Shown in pieces: positions 1 through 5,413 of a stretch of DNA of 5,413 nucleotides. The DNA is taken from NCBI GenBank assembly GCA_027323595.1, contig DAHWBL010000398.1, positions 1 to 5,413 of the forward strand, in the 5' to 3' direction. Below the pieces are notes generated by a model. That model was not told the DNA's origin. It saw only the letters and a program-made list of their open reading frames with translations, and did no database searches. A program made the translations under genes and the position numbers. Source of the stretch: Acetobacteraceae bacterium (lineage in GTDB: Bacteria; Pseudomonadota; Alphaproteobacteria; Acetobacterales; Acetobacteraceae). The number at the start of each line of letters is the position of its first letter. Position 1 is the stretch's first letter.

Positions 1-816
1 GGCGCCACCCAGGCGAGCCTGTCGGATTATTTCGACAATTGGTACAGCCGCGTCGATCAGGCGCAGTCCAGCCAGCCGCACTGGATGACCCCGCTGGTCA
101 CCGTGACCCCCCGCCTCGAAGAAGAGGTGCGCACCGATTTCTATTATCAGCGTCTGGGCAACGGCTTCACCGTCGCCAATTACGGCAACGGCAAGGGCCT
201 GGAGCTGATCCCCTCGACCACCGAGGAAATCATCATCAACGCCCCCACCTACACCCAGCGCTGGGGCGAAAAGCCGATCGCCAATGCCTCGGGCTTCAAC
301 GACTGGCCGTTTCTGCTGATCAAGCAGCGTCTGGCCAGCGCCAACGAGGAGAACGGCAACTACATCCTCACGGCCTTCCTCTCGGTGCAGGCGCCGATCG
401 GCATTCCGCGCTTCACCAATGACGCCTGGGTGATCACGCCCACCATCGCCGGCGGCAAGGGCTGGGGCGATTTCGACATCCAGGAAACCCTGTCGGCGGC
501 GATGCCGACCAATTATTCGTCGATCCTGGGTACCGCCATCACCTCCAACACCACCTTTCAGTATCATCTGCTCAACGTGCTCTGGCCCGAGGTGGAGGTG
601 AACTGGACCAACTGGGTCGGCGGGCTGCGCACCGGCAAGAACCAGGTGTTCATCACCCCGGGCATCATTTTCGGGCGCTTCCCGATCACCGATCGGCTGA
701 AGCTGATCGTGGGTGTCGGCTATCAGGCCTCGGTGGCGCCGAAGCTGACCACTGAGCCGGTGCTCACGCCGCTCTATAACAATGCCTGGATTGCCACCAC
801 GCGCATCACCTTCTGA
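1..816 (+). CDS. Outer-membrane beta-barrel protein, 5'-truncated (putative transporter/channel)
   Basis: The frame is open from the first base to the TGA at 814-816, giving 271 visible residues. The N-terminus and any signal peptide lie outside the window. The visible part has the character of an outer-membrane beta-barrel: amphipathic strands of alternating polar and hydrophobic residues, many Asn/Thr/Trp/Tyr, no cysteine, no long hydrophobic helix, and a final strand ending in Ile-Thr-Phe. A C-terminal phenylalanine is the classical signal for BAM-assisted insertion. Stretches such as QPHWMTPLVTVTPRLEEE and the ITPGIIFGRFPI strand recall the uncharacterised transporters grouped with the 'MetA-pathway of phenol degradation' barrels; this is a recollection, not a search result, and the substrate is unknown. 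The Met codon at 85 is probably internal, because the same frame is coding-like and continuous upstream of it. A hairpin follows 20 bp after the stop, so this is probably the last gene of its transcript. The barrel call is fairly safe; the family is tentative. Confidence 0.75.
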   Translation, partial: GATQASLSDYFDNWYSRVDQAQSSQPHWMTPLVTVTPRLEEEVRTDFYYQRLGNGFTVANYGNGKGLELIPSTTEEIIINAPTYTQRWGEKPIANASGFNDWPFLLIKQRLASANEENGNYILTAFLSVQAPIGIPRFTNDAWVITPTIAGGKGWGDFDIQETLSAAMPTNYSSILGTAITSNTTFQYHLLNVLWPEVEVNWTNWVGGLRTGKNQVFITPGIIFGRFPITDRLKLIVGVGYQASVAPKLTTEPVLTPLYNNAWIATTRITF

Positions 817-836
817 GCACCGACACCGCCCGCGCG

Positions 837-868
837 ATGGCCACGCATCCACCCGGATGCGTGGCCAT
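837..868 (+). terminator. Perfect 14-bp hairpin after the first barrel gene, probable terminator
   Basis: The arms 837-850 (ATGGCCACGCATCC) and 855-868 (GGATGCGTGGCCAT) are exact reverse complements around the 4-nt loop ACCC. The sequence after the stem is TGTCGTTTT (869-877), a poor and interrupted T tract. The position 20 bp after the stop codon suits a transcription terminator or a 3'-end-stabilising stem for the upstream gene. Because the stem is perfectly symmetrical it could work in either direction, but on the minus strand there is no T tract after it. It could instead be a copy of a dispersed palindromic repeat. Confidence 0.7.
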
Positions 869-932
869 TGTCGTTTTCAGGGCCGGTCGGCAGCCGCGCC
901 ACAGTGATGAATAAATTTTCAAACCAAGGCCG

Positions 933-988
933 ATTTCATCGAACTGCAACGCAACTGACACTGAAGCATCATCGAGCCTGCGTAGGTT
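933..988 (+). promoter_or_regulatory. Candidate Pho-box-like array with -10 element upstream of the porin
   Basis: Four 7-mers sit exactly 11 bp apart: ATTTCAT (933-939), CTGCAAC (944-950), CTGACAC (955-961) and GCATCAT (966-972). Against the PhoB half-site CTGTCAT they match at 5, 4, 5 and 4 of 7 positions. The 4-bp spacers CGAA, GCAA and TGAA all end in AA. Ten bases after the last unit is TAGGTT (983-988), which keeps the TAnnnT core of a -10 element; this is the spacing known for PhoB-activated promoters that lack a good -35. I also see no convincing -35/-10 pair elsewhere in the gap. The matches are individually weak and the register was chosen by eye, so this remains a hypothesis. If correct, the porin would be induced on phosphate starvation. 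Confidence 0.3.
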
Positions 989-1003
989 CCGCCCCGCCTA
1001 ACC

Positions 1004-1009
1004 AGGGGA
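1004..1009 (+). promoter_or_regulatory. Ribosome binding site of the porin gene
   Basis: AGGGGA lies 7 bases before the ATG at 1017. It decides between two overlapping ATG codons: the one at 1012 is only 2 bases from the AGGGGA and opens a frame that stops at 1068, while the one at 1017 opens directly into a signal peptide. Confidence 0.75.
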
Positions 1010-1016
1010 AAATGCA

Positions 1017-2663
1017 ATGCACGCGCGACGAATTTCACTCATCACCCTTCTCACCGCGACGGCTCTGACCAGCACCAATGTGACCGCGATGGCGCAGACC
1101 GCCACGCCGGACGCGCAGATCCAGTCGATCGAAAAGCAGATCAAGCTGCTGCAGCAGGAGCTGGGCAAGGTTCGCCAGGACCTGTCGGCCCGCGACGCGC
1201 AGGTGAAGGCCGCCCAGCGTGACGCCGCGGCCGCGAAGGCCGATGCGGCCGCCGCGCGCACCGCGCCGGCCGCCCAGCAGGCAGCACTGCCGGCGGTCTA
1301 TGGCGCACCCGCGGACGCGGTCATCGTGCCGGTGACCACGTCGGGTTCGGGCAAGATGCAGATCGGCGGCGTGACCGTGACCCTGGGCGGGTTCCTCGAA
1401 GCCGCGGGCATCTACCGCTCCGCCAACCTCGCCTCGGACGTGAACTCCGCCTTCGGCGCGATCCCGTTCAACCAGTCGCCGCAGGCGCATATGAGCGAGT
1501 TCCGCTTCAGTGCCCGTCAGTCCCGCTTCTCGCTGCTCGCGCAGGGCCAGGTCACACCGACCATGCTGGCGAGCCTGTATTTCGAGGCTGACTTGCTGGG
1601 TGCCGCGCCGACCGCGAACTCGAACGAAAGCAACAGCTACACCCCGCGCGTGCGCCAGATGTTCGCCTCGGTGGATGACAGCTCCTCGGGCGTGCATCTG
1701 CTTGCCGGTCAGGCATGGAGCCTGCTGACGCTCACCAAGAACGGGCTCACGCCCCGAACCGAACTGATGCCGCTCACGATTGACGCACAATACGTTCCCG
1801 GGTTCACCTGGGCCCGTCAGCCAGGTATCCGCCTGACCAAGGAAATCGACACCAGCACCAACGGCAACTTCTGGTTCGGCGCCTCGATCGAGAACCCGCA
1901 GACCACCTTCGGCAACAACGCCTATCCGAACGGCACCGTCACCGCTTTCCTGCCCGGCACCCCCGGCGGGCTGTTCTTCAGCGGCACCAACTACTCGGTC
2001 GATGCCGCCCCCGACCTCATCCTCAAGGCTGCCACCGACCAGAGCTTCGGCCATTTCGAGGTCTATGCGATCGGCAGCCTGATGCGTGATCGCGTCTCGG
2101 TGGTCGGTTCGGGCAACAACAACATCACGCCTGCCGGCGGCATCGGTGCCGCGACCTACATGCCGATCGTCAAGGGCCTGCTCGACCTGCAGGCCAGCAC
2201 CCTGATCGGCGACGGCATCGGCCGCTACGGCTCGGGCGGTCTGCCCGATGCCACCATCGCCTCGAACGGTTCGGTCAAGCCGATCCCCGAAATCCAGGCG
2301 CTCATCGGCCTGGTCGCGCATCCGACCCCTGCGGTCGATATCTATGGCTATGTCGGCACCGAGCACGAGAGCGCCTCCTACTTCAACTCCGGCGGCAAGG
2401 GCTACGGCTACGGCAACCCCGCCTACGTCAACAGCGGCTGCAACATCGAGCTGAGCGCGCTGAGCTGCGTTGGCAACACCTCGGGCATCACCCAGGCGAC
2501 CGTCGGCTATTGGTGGAACACCTACAAGGGTCCCTATGGCACGCTGAAGAACGGCATGCAGTATTCCTATACCCGCCGCGACACCTTCCAGGGCGTCGGC
2601 GGCGCGCCGCACGCGGTGGACAACATGGTGTTCGTCTCGCTGCGTTATTATCCGTTCAACTGA
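1017..2663 (+). CDS. Porin with N-terminal periplasmic coiled coil (DcaP-like)
   Basis: A complete 548-residue outer-membrane porin, expected to allow passive uptake of small solutes. Residues 1-26 form a Sec signal peptide (basic MHARR, hydrophobic core, Ala-Met-Ala before the likely cut at 26/27). Residues 35-63 show a clean heptad pattern with hydrophobic residues at 35, 38, 42, 45, 49, 52, 56 and 63, followed by an Ala-rich helix to about 85: a coiled coil that should trimerise in the periplasm. An Ala/Pro/Val linker leads to the barrel, from about residue 116 (MQIGGVTVTLGGFLEAAGIY) to the end, with typical porin strands such as SRFSLLAQG, APDLILKAA and FVSLRYYPFN. The last residue is Asn, with Phe just before it. 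The only two cysteines, C475 and C484, lie in a probable loop. N-terminal coiled coil plus this barrel resembles the DcaP family, known as trimeric porins for dicarboxylates and related anions; family membership is an inference and the substrate is unknown. The start is supported by AGGGGA 7 bases upstream. It is probably monocistronic, since hairpins flank it on both sides. Confidence 0.88.
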   Translation: MHARRISLITLLTATALTSTNVTAMAQTATPDAQIQSIEKQIKLLQQELGKVRQDLSARDAQVKAAQRDAAAAKADAAAARTAPAAQQAALPAVYGAPADAVIVPVTTSGSGKMQIGGVTVTLGGFLEAAGIYRSANLASDVNSAFGAIPFNQSPQAHMSEFRFSARQSRFSLLAQGQVTPTMLASLYFEADLLGAAPTANSNESNSYTPRVRQMFASVDDSSSGVHLLAGQAWSLLTLTKNGLTPRTELMPLTIDAQYVPGFTWARQPGIRLTKEIDTSTNGNFWFGASIENPQTTFGNNAYPNGTVTAFLPGTPGGLFFSGTNYSVDAAPDLILKAATDQSFGHFEVYAIGSLMRDRVSVVGSGNNNITPAGGIGAATYMPIVKGLLDLQASTLIGDGIGRYGSGGLPDATIASNGSVKPIPEIQALIGLVAHPTPAVDIYGYVGTEHESASYFNSGGKGYGYGNPAYVNSGCNIELSALSCVGNTSGITQATVGYWWNTYKGPYGTLKNGMQYSYTRRDTFQGVGGAPHAVDNMVFVSLRYYPFN

Positions 2664-2687
2664 GCCGCACGTTCCGCGGGAAATGGG

Positions 2688-2715
2688 GGCCGCCGGGAAA
2701 CCGGCGGCCTTTTTT
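2688..2715 (+). terminator. Intrinsic terminator of the porin gene
   Basis: A perfect 9-bp GC stem (GGCCGCCGG at 2688-2696, CCGGCGGCC at 2701-2709) closes a GAAA tetraloop and runs straight into six T's (2710-2715). This is a textbook Rho-independent terminator, 24 bp after the porin stop. Its last T is also the final base of the stop codon of the convergent ATPase gene. In the minus direction only ATTT, after a run of C's, follows the stem, so it probably serves the ATPase transcript poorly. Confidence 0.93.
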
Positions 2716-5045
2716 CATTCCAGCCGCAGCGCCGCGAACAACGGCAATTTCGCCACCGCCAGCAGCAGCGCGAACACCACCGCGGCGCCGGCCGCCTGCG
2801 CCACCACCACCGCGGGCAGTGCCGCCATCGCGACCCCGCTGACCGCCAGCCCCGCCGCGATCGCGCTGTCGAGCAGGGTCGAGAGCAGCAGCCACAGGCT
2901 GGGCCGCGTGCCGAGCAGGTGCCGGCGCGCGCGAATGGCGTAGACCACTGCCTGGGCGGAAAACACCAGCGACACGAAGGCGAGGGCGCGGACCCGCTCG
3001 GGGTCGAGCCCGAGACGATAGGTGCCGACCAGCACGAGCGCGATGCAGAATCCGAGCTGCGCGAGCCCGAGCACCACCCCCGCCACGGTCAGCGCGCCCA
3101 CCCGCCAGACATTGGGCAGCGGCGCGCCGGCCACATTGTCGGTGGTGAGCGCCATCGACAGAAAATCACCGCTGATCAGGATGATCACCATCGACAGCGG
3201 GGTCAGCAGCGCGTGCCCGGTGACCACCAGCCCGACCAGCAGCAGGAACAGCGCGACGATCTTTTTGGTGATGGAGTTCAGCGTGTAGCTCTGGATTCTA
3301 TGAAACGTACGCCGGCCCTCCTCGATCGCGGTGACGATGCCGCCGAGGCCGGGTTCGGTCAGCACCATGCCGGCGGCGGATTTGGCCACGTCGGTGGCGG
3401 TGAATACCGCGATGCCGATCTGGGCCTGGCGCAGCGCCGGCGCGTCGTTGGCGCCGTCGCCGCACATGCCCACCACGTGGCCGGCCTTCTGGAAGGCGGT
3501 GACCAGGGTGAATTTATCCTCCGGCAGAACCCCCGCGAACACCGCGAAATCCCGCGGGTGCACGTGATCGGGGATGGCGCCGGGTGGGCAGGTGGGGCCG
3601 TCCAGACCGATCTCGTCGGCGACGATGCGCGCGGTTGCCGCCGCATCGCCGGTGACCATCACGGTGCGCACGCCCAGCACGCGCAACTGCGCGATGAGCG
3701 GCGCGGAATCCGCGCGCGGCGGATCGCTCAGCGCGATCAGCCCGACCAGCGCCGGCGCGCCCGCGCCCGCGGCCACCGCCAGAACCCGAAAGCCCTGGCC
3801 AGCGAATTTCGTGATCGCCGCGGTCGCCTCGTCGGGCAGCGCGGCAAGCCGGCCGATCGCCGCGGGGGCACCCTTGGCAATGCGGATGACAGCACCGCCA
3901 GCATCCTGGGCGCGCGCCTCGGCCATCTTGCGCGCCGGGTCGAATGCAGTGAATTCGAGCAGCCGCGGCGCATCGGACGCCCGCAGGTCGGCGGCGGCGC
4001 GGCGCACCGCCAGATCGACCGGGTCCTGCCCGCCATCGGAGCTGGCCAGCGCCGCGAGGCCGAGCAGCCGGGCATCGTCGAAGCCCGGCGCCGCCCACAG
4101 CCCGGTGACCGCCAGCTCGTTGCGGGTCAGCGTGCCGGTCTTGTCGGCGCACAGCACATCCATCGACGCCGCCTCATCCACCGCCGACAGCCGCGTCGGC
4201 AGCACGCCCTTGGCGGCGAGGGCGCGCGCGCCGATCGCCGCCGCCAGGGTGAAGCTGGCCGGCAGCGCCACCGGGATCGCGCCGAGCAGCGCGGTGAGCA
4301 CCAGCGGCGTCATCTCGGTGAGCGGCAATTTCAAAAAATAGGCGTAGGCGCCAAGGGCCGCGATCACCACGGCGCTGAAGCCGGCGAGGTTGCGCACCAC
4401 CCGCAGCACCGATTTCTGCTGCGAGCTGGTGACATGCGCCCGCCCGACCAGCTCGGCGGTGCGCCCGAACCTTGTGTGCGCCCCGGTCGCGCGCACCTCC
4501 GCCGTCGCCTCGCCGCGGCGCACCAGCGAGCCGGCATAGGCGTCCATGCCGGCGGCGGCCTCGATCGGCACGGATTCGCCGGTCAGCATCGACTGGTCCA
4601 GCAGCACCTGCCCGTCGAGCAGCCGCGCATCGGCCGCCACAACCCCGCCGAGCGACAGTTTGATGATGTCGCCGGGCACCAGCTCGGTCGCCGGCAGCAC
4701 CTGCCAGGCGCCGTCGCGGCGCACCGACACATTGAGCGCGAGGCGGGCGCGCAACGCCGCCAGCGTCGCCTGCGCGCGGCCTTCCTGCACCAGGCCGAGC
4801 ACCGCGTTGAACGCCAGCAGCAGCGCGATGATCGCTGCCTCGATGCGTTTTCCCAGAGCCAGTTCCAGCAGGATTGCGGCTTCGAGCATCCAGGGCACCG
4901 GCGCCCAGAATTTCTCGATTATCAGAAGCAGCCGGCGCGGTCGAAAGTCGGGCATCTCGTTGGCGCCGACCTCGGCGCGACGGGCGGCGGCCTGTGCGTC
5001 GCTCAATCCGGCCGGCGCGTCGGTGGCGGTCGCTGAAACCTGCAT
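2715..5045 (-). CDS. P3A-type (proton-efflux) P-type ATPase
   Basis: A complete 776-residue inner-membrane pump expected to export H+ at the cost of ATP, affecting cytoplasmic pH and membrane potential. The N-terminus (about 1-45) is short and carries no metal-binding domain. M1-M2 span about 50-88 (FWAPVPWMLEA, FNAVLGLVQEGRAQA). The actuator domain has PGD 124-126 and TGES 155-158. M3-M4 span about 220-272, with PVALPA at 258-263. The phosphorylation motif DKTGTLT is at 301-307, so D301 is the phosphorylated aspartate. The nucleotide domain has FDPARK 368-373 and KGAP 391-394. The P-domain has DPPR 441-444, TGD 465-467 and GDGAND 529-534. M5-M10 follow, with D627 in M6 (LISGDFLSMALTTD) aligning with the proton-binding aspartate of plant and fungal H+-ATPases. 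The PVALP motif, M6 aspartate and GRAQA region point to P3A rather than Ca2+, Mg2+ or heavy-metal pumps. The length fits prokaryotic members and there is no C-terminal autoinhibitory tail. AGGGG (5052-5056) lies 6 bases before the ATG. The phosphatase gene is 26 bp upstream. The ion is inferred; an altered specificity is possible. Confidence 0.92.
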   Translation of the reverse strand: MQVSATATDAPAGLSDAQAAARRAEVGANEMPDFRPRRLLLIIEKFWAPVPWMLEAAILLELALGKRIEAAIIALLLAFNAVLGLVQEGRAQATLAALRARLALNVSVRRDGAWQVLPATELVPGDIIKLSLGGVVAADARLLDGQVLLDQSMLTGESVPIEAAAGMDAYAGSLVRRGEATAEVRATGAHTRFGRTAELVGRAHVTSSQQKSVLRVVRNLAGFSAVVIAALGAYAYFLKLPLTEMTPLVLTALLGAIPVALPASFTLAAAIGARALAAKGVLPTRLSAVDEAASMDVLCADKTGTLTRNELAVTGLWAAPGFDDARLLGLAALASSDGGQDPVDLAVRRAAADLRASDAPRLLEFTAFDPARKMAEARAQDAGGAVIRIAKGAPAAIGRLAALPDEATAAITKFAGQGFRVLAVAAGAGAPALVGLIALSDPPRADSAPLIAQLRVLGVRTVMVTGDAAATARIVADEIGLDGPTCPPGAIPDHVHPRDFAVFAGVLPEDKFTLVTAFQKAGHVVGMCGDGANDAPALRQAQIGIAVFTATDVAKSAAGMVLTEPGLGGIVTAIEEGRRTFHRIQSYTLNSITKKIVALFLLLVGLVVTGHALLTPLSMVIILISGDFLSMALTTDNVAGAPLPNVWRVGALTVAGVVLGLAQLGFCIALVLVGTYRLGLDPERVRALAFVSLVFSAQAVVYAIRARRHLLGTRPSLWLLLSTLLDSAIAAGLAVSGVAMAALPAVVVAQAAGAAVVFALLLAVAKLPLFAALRLE

Positions 5046-5051
5046 CGGCGG

Positions 5052-5056
5052 CCCCT
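5052..5056 (-). promoter_or_regulatory. Ribosome binding site of the ATPase gene
   Basis: On the minus strand AGGGG lies 6 bases before the ATG at 5045-5043, inside the 26-bp gap after the phosphatase stop. The gap is too short for an obvious separate promoter, which supports cotranscription with the gene upstream. Confidence 0.7.
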
Positions 5057-5071
5057 GTTGTGTCTTCCAGG

Positions 5072-5413
5072 CTATTCGCGGCGCAGCACCTGGTCGGTGA
5101 TGAAGCTGGACAGGCCGTGCGCGCGGAAGCTGGCGAGCAGGCCCGGCTCGTCATATTCGTCGCGCACCCAGTCGATGAAGGAAAGCCGGCCCTCGGCCTG
5201 GCGTGCATAGAGCGCGAAGAACGCATCGAGGATGCCGGTGCGGCTGCGGCTGAAATGGCCGAAGCGCCAATGCAGCTGCGCCATCGCCTGCGCCGCGGTG
5301 CCGCCGTTGAACAGGATGAACAGCCCCGAGGCGAGGCCGGCGCGGTCCGCACCCGATTTGCAGTGGATCAGCGCCGGCTCGACCAGGGTTTCGCAAATTT
5401 TGGCGAAGCGCAG
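5072..5413 (-). CDS. Cysteine-based protein tyrosine/dual-specificity phosphatase, 5'-truncated
   Basis: The frame is open on the minus strand from the window edge to the TAG at 5074-5072, giving 113 visible C-terminal residues. Near its start it reads ALIHCKSGADRAGLASGLF, which contains the Cys-X5-Arg phosphate-binding loop of cysteine-based phosphatases: catalytic Cys encoded at 5362-5360 and Arg at 5344-5342. A helical region follows (QLHWRFGHFSRSRTGILDAFFALY), then an acidic segment (WVRDEYDEPGLLASF), as in bacterial dual-specificity-type phosphatases whose loop reads HCKSGADRAG. The general-acid aspartate and the N-terminal half lie outside the window. The enzyme should remove phosphate from phosphotyrosine or another phosphoester through a Cys-phosphate intermediate; its substrate cannot be read from the sequence. 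A Met codon at 5284-5282 is internal, since the catalytic loop lies upstream in the same frame. The gene probably forms an operon with the ATPase 26 bp downstream. The superfamily call is strong; the physiological role is unknown. Confidence 0.85.
   Translation of the reverse strand: MRFAKICETLVEPALIHCKSGADRAGLASGLFILFNGGTAAQAMAQLHWRFGHFSRSRTGILDAFFALYARQAEGRLSFIDWVRDEYDEPGLLASFRAHGLSSFITDQVLRRE

Noticed and set aside
85..87. ATG as the start of the first barrel gene
   Set aside because: The same frame is open and coding-like back to the window edge, and no signal peptide follows this Met, as would be needed for an outer-membrane protein.
39..422. 127-codon plus-strand frame overlapping the first barrel gene
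   Set aside because: It is rich in Arg, Gln, Pro and His with no domain, in another frame of a clear beta-barrel gene.
905..920. AT-rich GATGAATAAATTTTC as a sigma-70 -10 region
   Set aside because: TAAATT at 912-917 is a fair -10, but nothing resembling a -35 lies 16-18 bp upstream. It would also give a leader of about 95 nt, so I kept it only as general support for a regulatory region.
1012..1014. Alternative ATG just before the porin start
   Set aside because: It is out of frame with the porin, only 2 bases from the AGGGGA, and its frame ends after 18 codons.
868..1068. 66-codon plus-strand frame spanning the intergenic region
   Set aside because: It starts in the tail of the hairpin, has no ribosome binding site at its start, crosses the likely promoter and overlaps the porin start. 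The sequence has no protein-like features.
1035..2612. 525-codon open frame on the minus strand, opposite the porin
   Set aside because: It has low-complexity Arg/Ala/Gly/Asp composition without domains, and it lies entirely within the porin gene, which has a signal peptide, coiled coil and barrel. It is a composition shadow.
2919..5036. 705-codon open frame on the plus strand, opposite the ATPase
   Set aside because: Its translation is dominated by Arg, Gly, His and Gln with no recognisable domain or membrane segment, while the minus strand has every P-type ATPase motif. Long antisense frames are expected in GC-rich genes with strong third-position bias.
4174..5352. 392-codon minus-strand frame overlapping the phosphatase and the ATPase
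   Set aside because: It is Arg/Ala/Gly-rich and crosses two well-supported genes in a different frame. It shows no break or fusion of those genes.
1..5413. Mobile element, CRISPR array, tRNA/rRNA, defence system or phage genes
   Set aside because: I saw no transposase or integrase motifs, terminal inverted repeats, spaced direct repeats of CRISPR type or tRNA-like folds; almost all of the window is accounted for by four envelope or signalling genes.

Overview
This 5.4 kb window is GC-rich and gene-dense, and it comes from a Gram-negative bacterium. Two outer-membrane beta-barrel proteins and a periplasmic coiled-coil segment show the Gram-negative envelope. Strong GC bias at third codon positions and the style of the protein sequences suggest an alphaproteobacterium, perhaps of the Acetobacteraceae/acidophile type. 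That taxonomic placement is an inference; there is no rRNA or other marker gene here.

Layout, left to right. (1) 1-816, plus strand: the 3' part of a gene for an outer-membrane beta-barrel protein, cut by the window edge, followed by a perfect 14-bp hairpin (837-868). (2) 869-1016: a relatively AT-rich intergenic stretch with a possible tandem Pho-box-like array, a weak -10 and a clear ribosome binding site. (3) 1017-2663, plus strand: a complete 548-residue porin with a signal peptide and a periplasmic heptad coiled coil, resembling DcaP-type trimeric porins. (4) 2688-2715: a strong intrinsic terminator with a GAAA tetraloop and six T's. Its last T is also the last base of the stop codon of the convergent gene. 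(5) 2715-5045, minus strand: a complete 776-residue P-type ATPase of the P3A (proton-pumping) group. (6) 5072-5413, minus strand: the 3' part of a cysteine-based protein phosphatase with the signature HCKSGADR. It lies 26 bp upstream of the ATPase in the same direction, so the two are probably cotranscribed.

Functionally this looks like envelope and ion homeostasis: two outer-membrane channels on one strand, and an inner-membrane H+ pump with a phosphatase on the other. I see no mobile element, CRISPR array, RNA gene or defence system. I do not see an undescribed system that the sequence clearly supports. The observations most worth a second look are the Pho-box-like array before the porin, the phosphatase/H+-ATPase gene pair, and an altered residue next to the conserved membrane aspartate of the pump.
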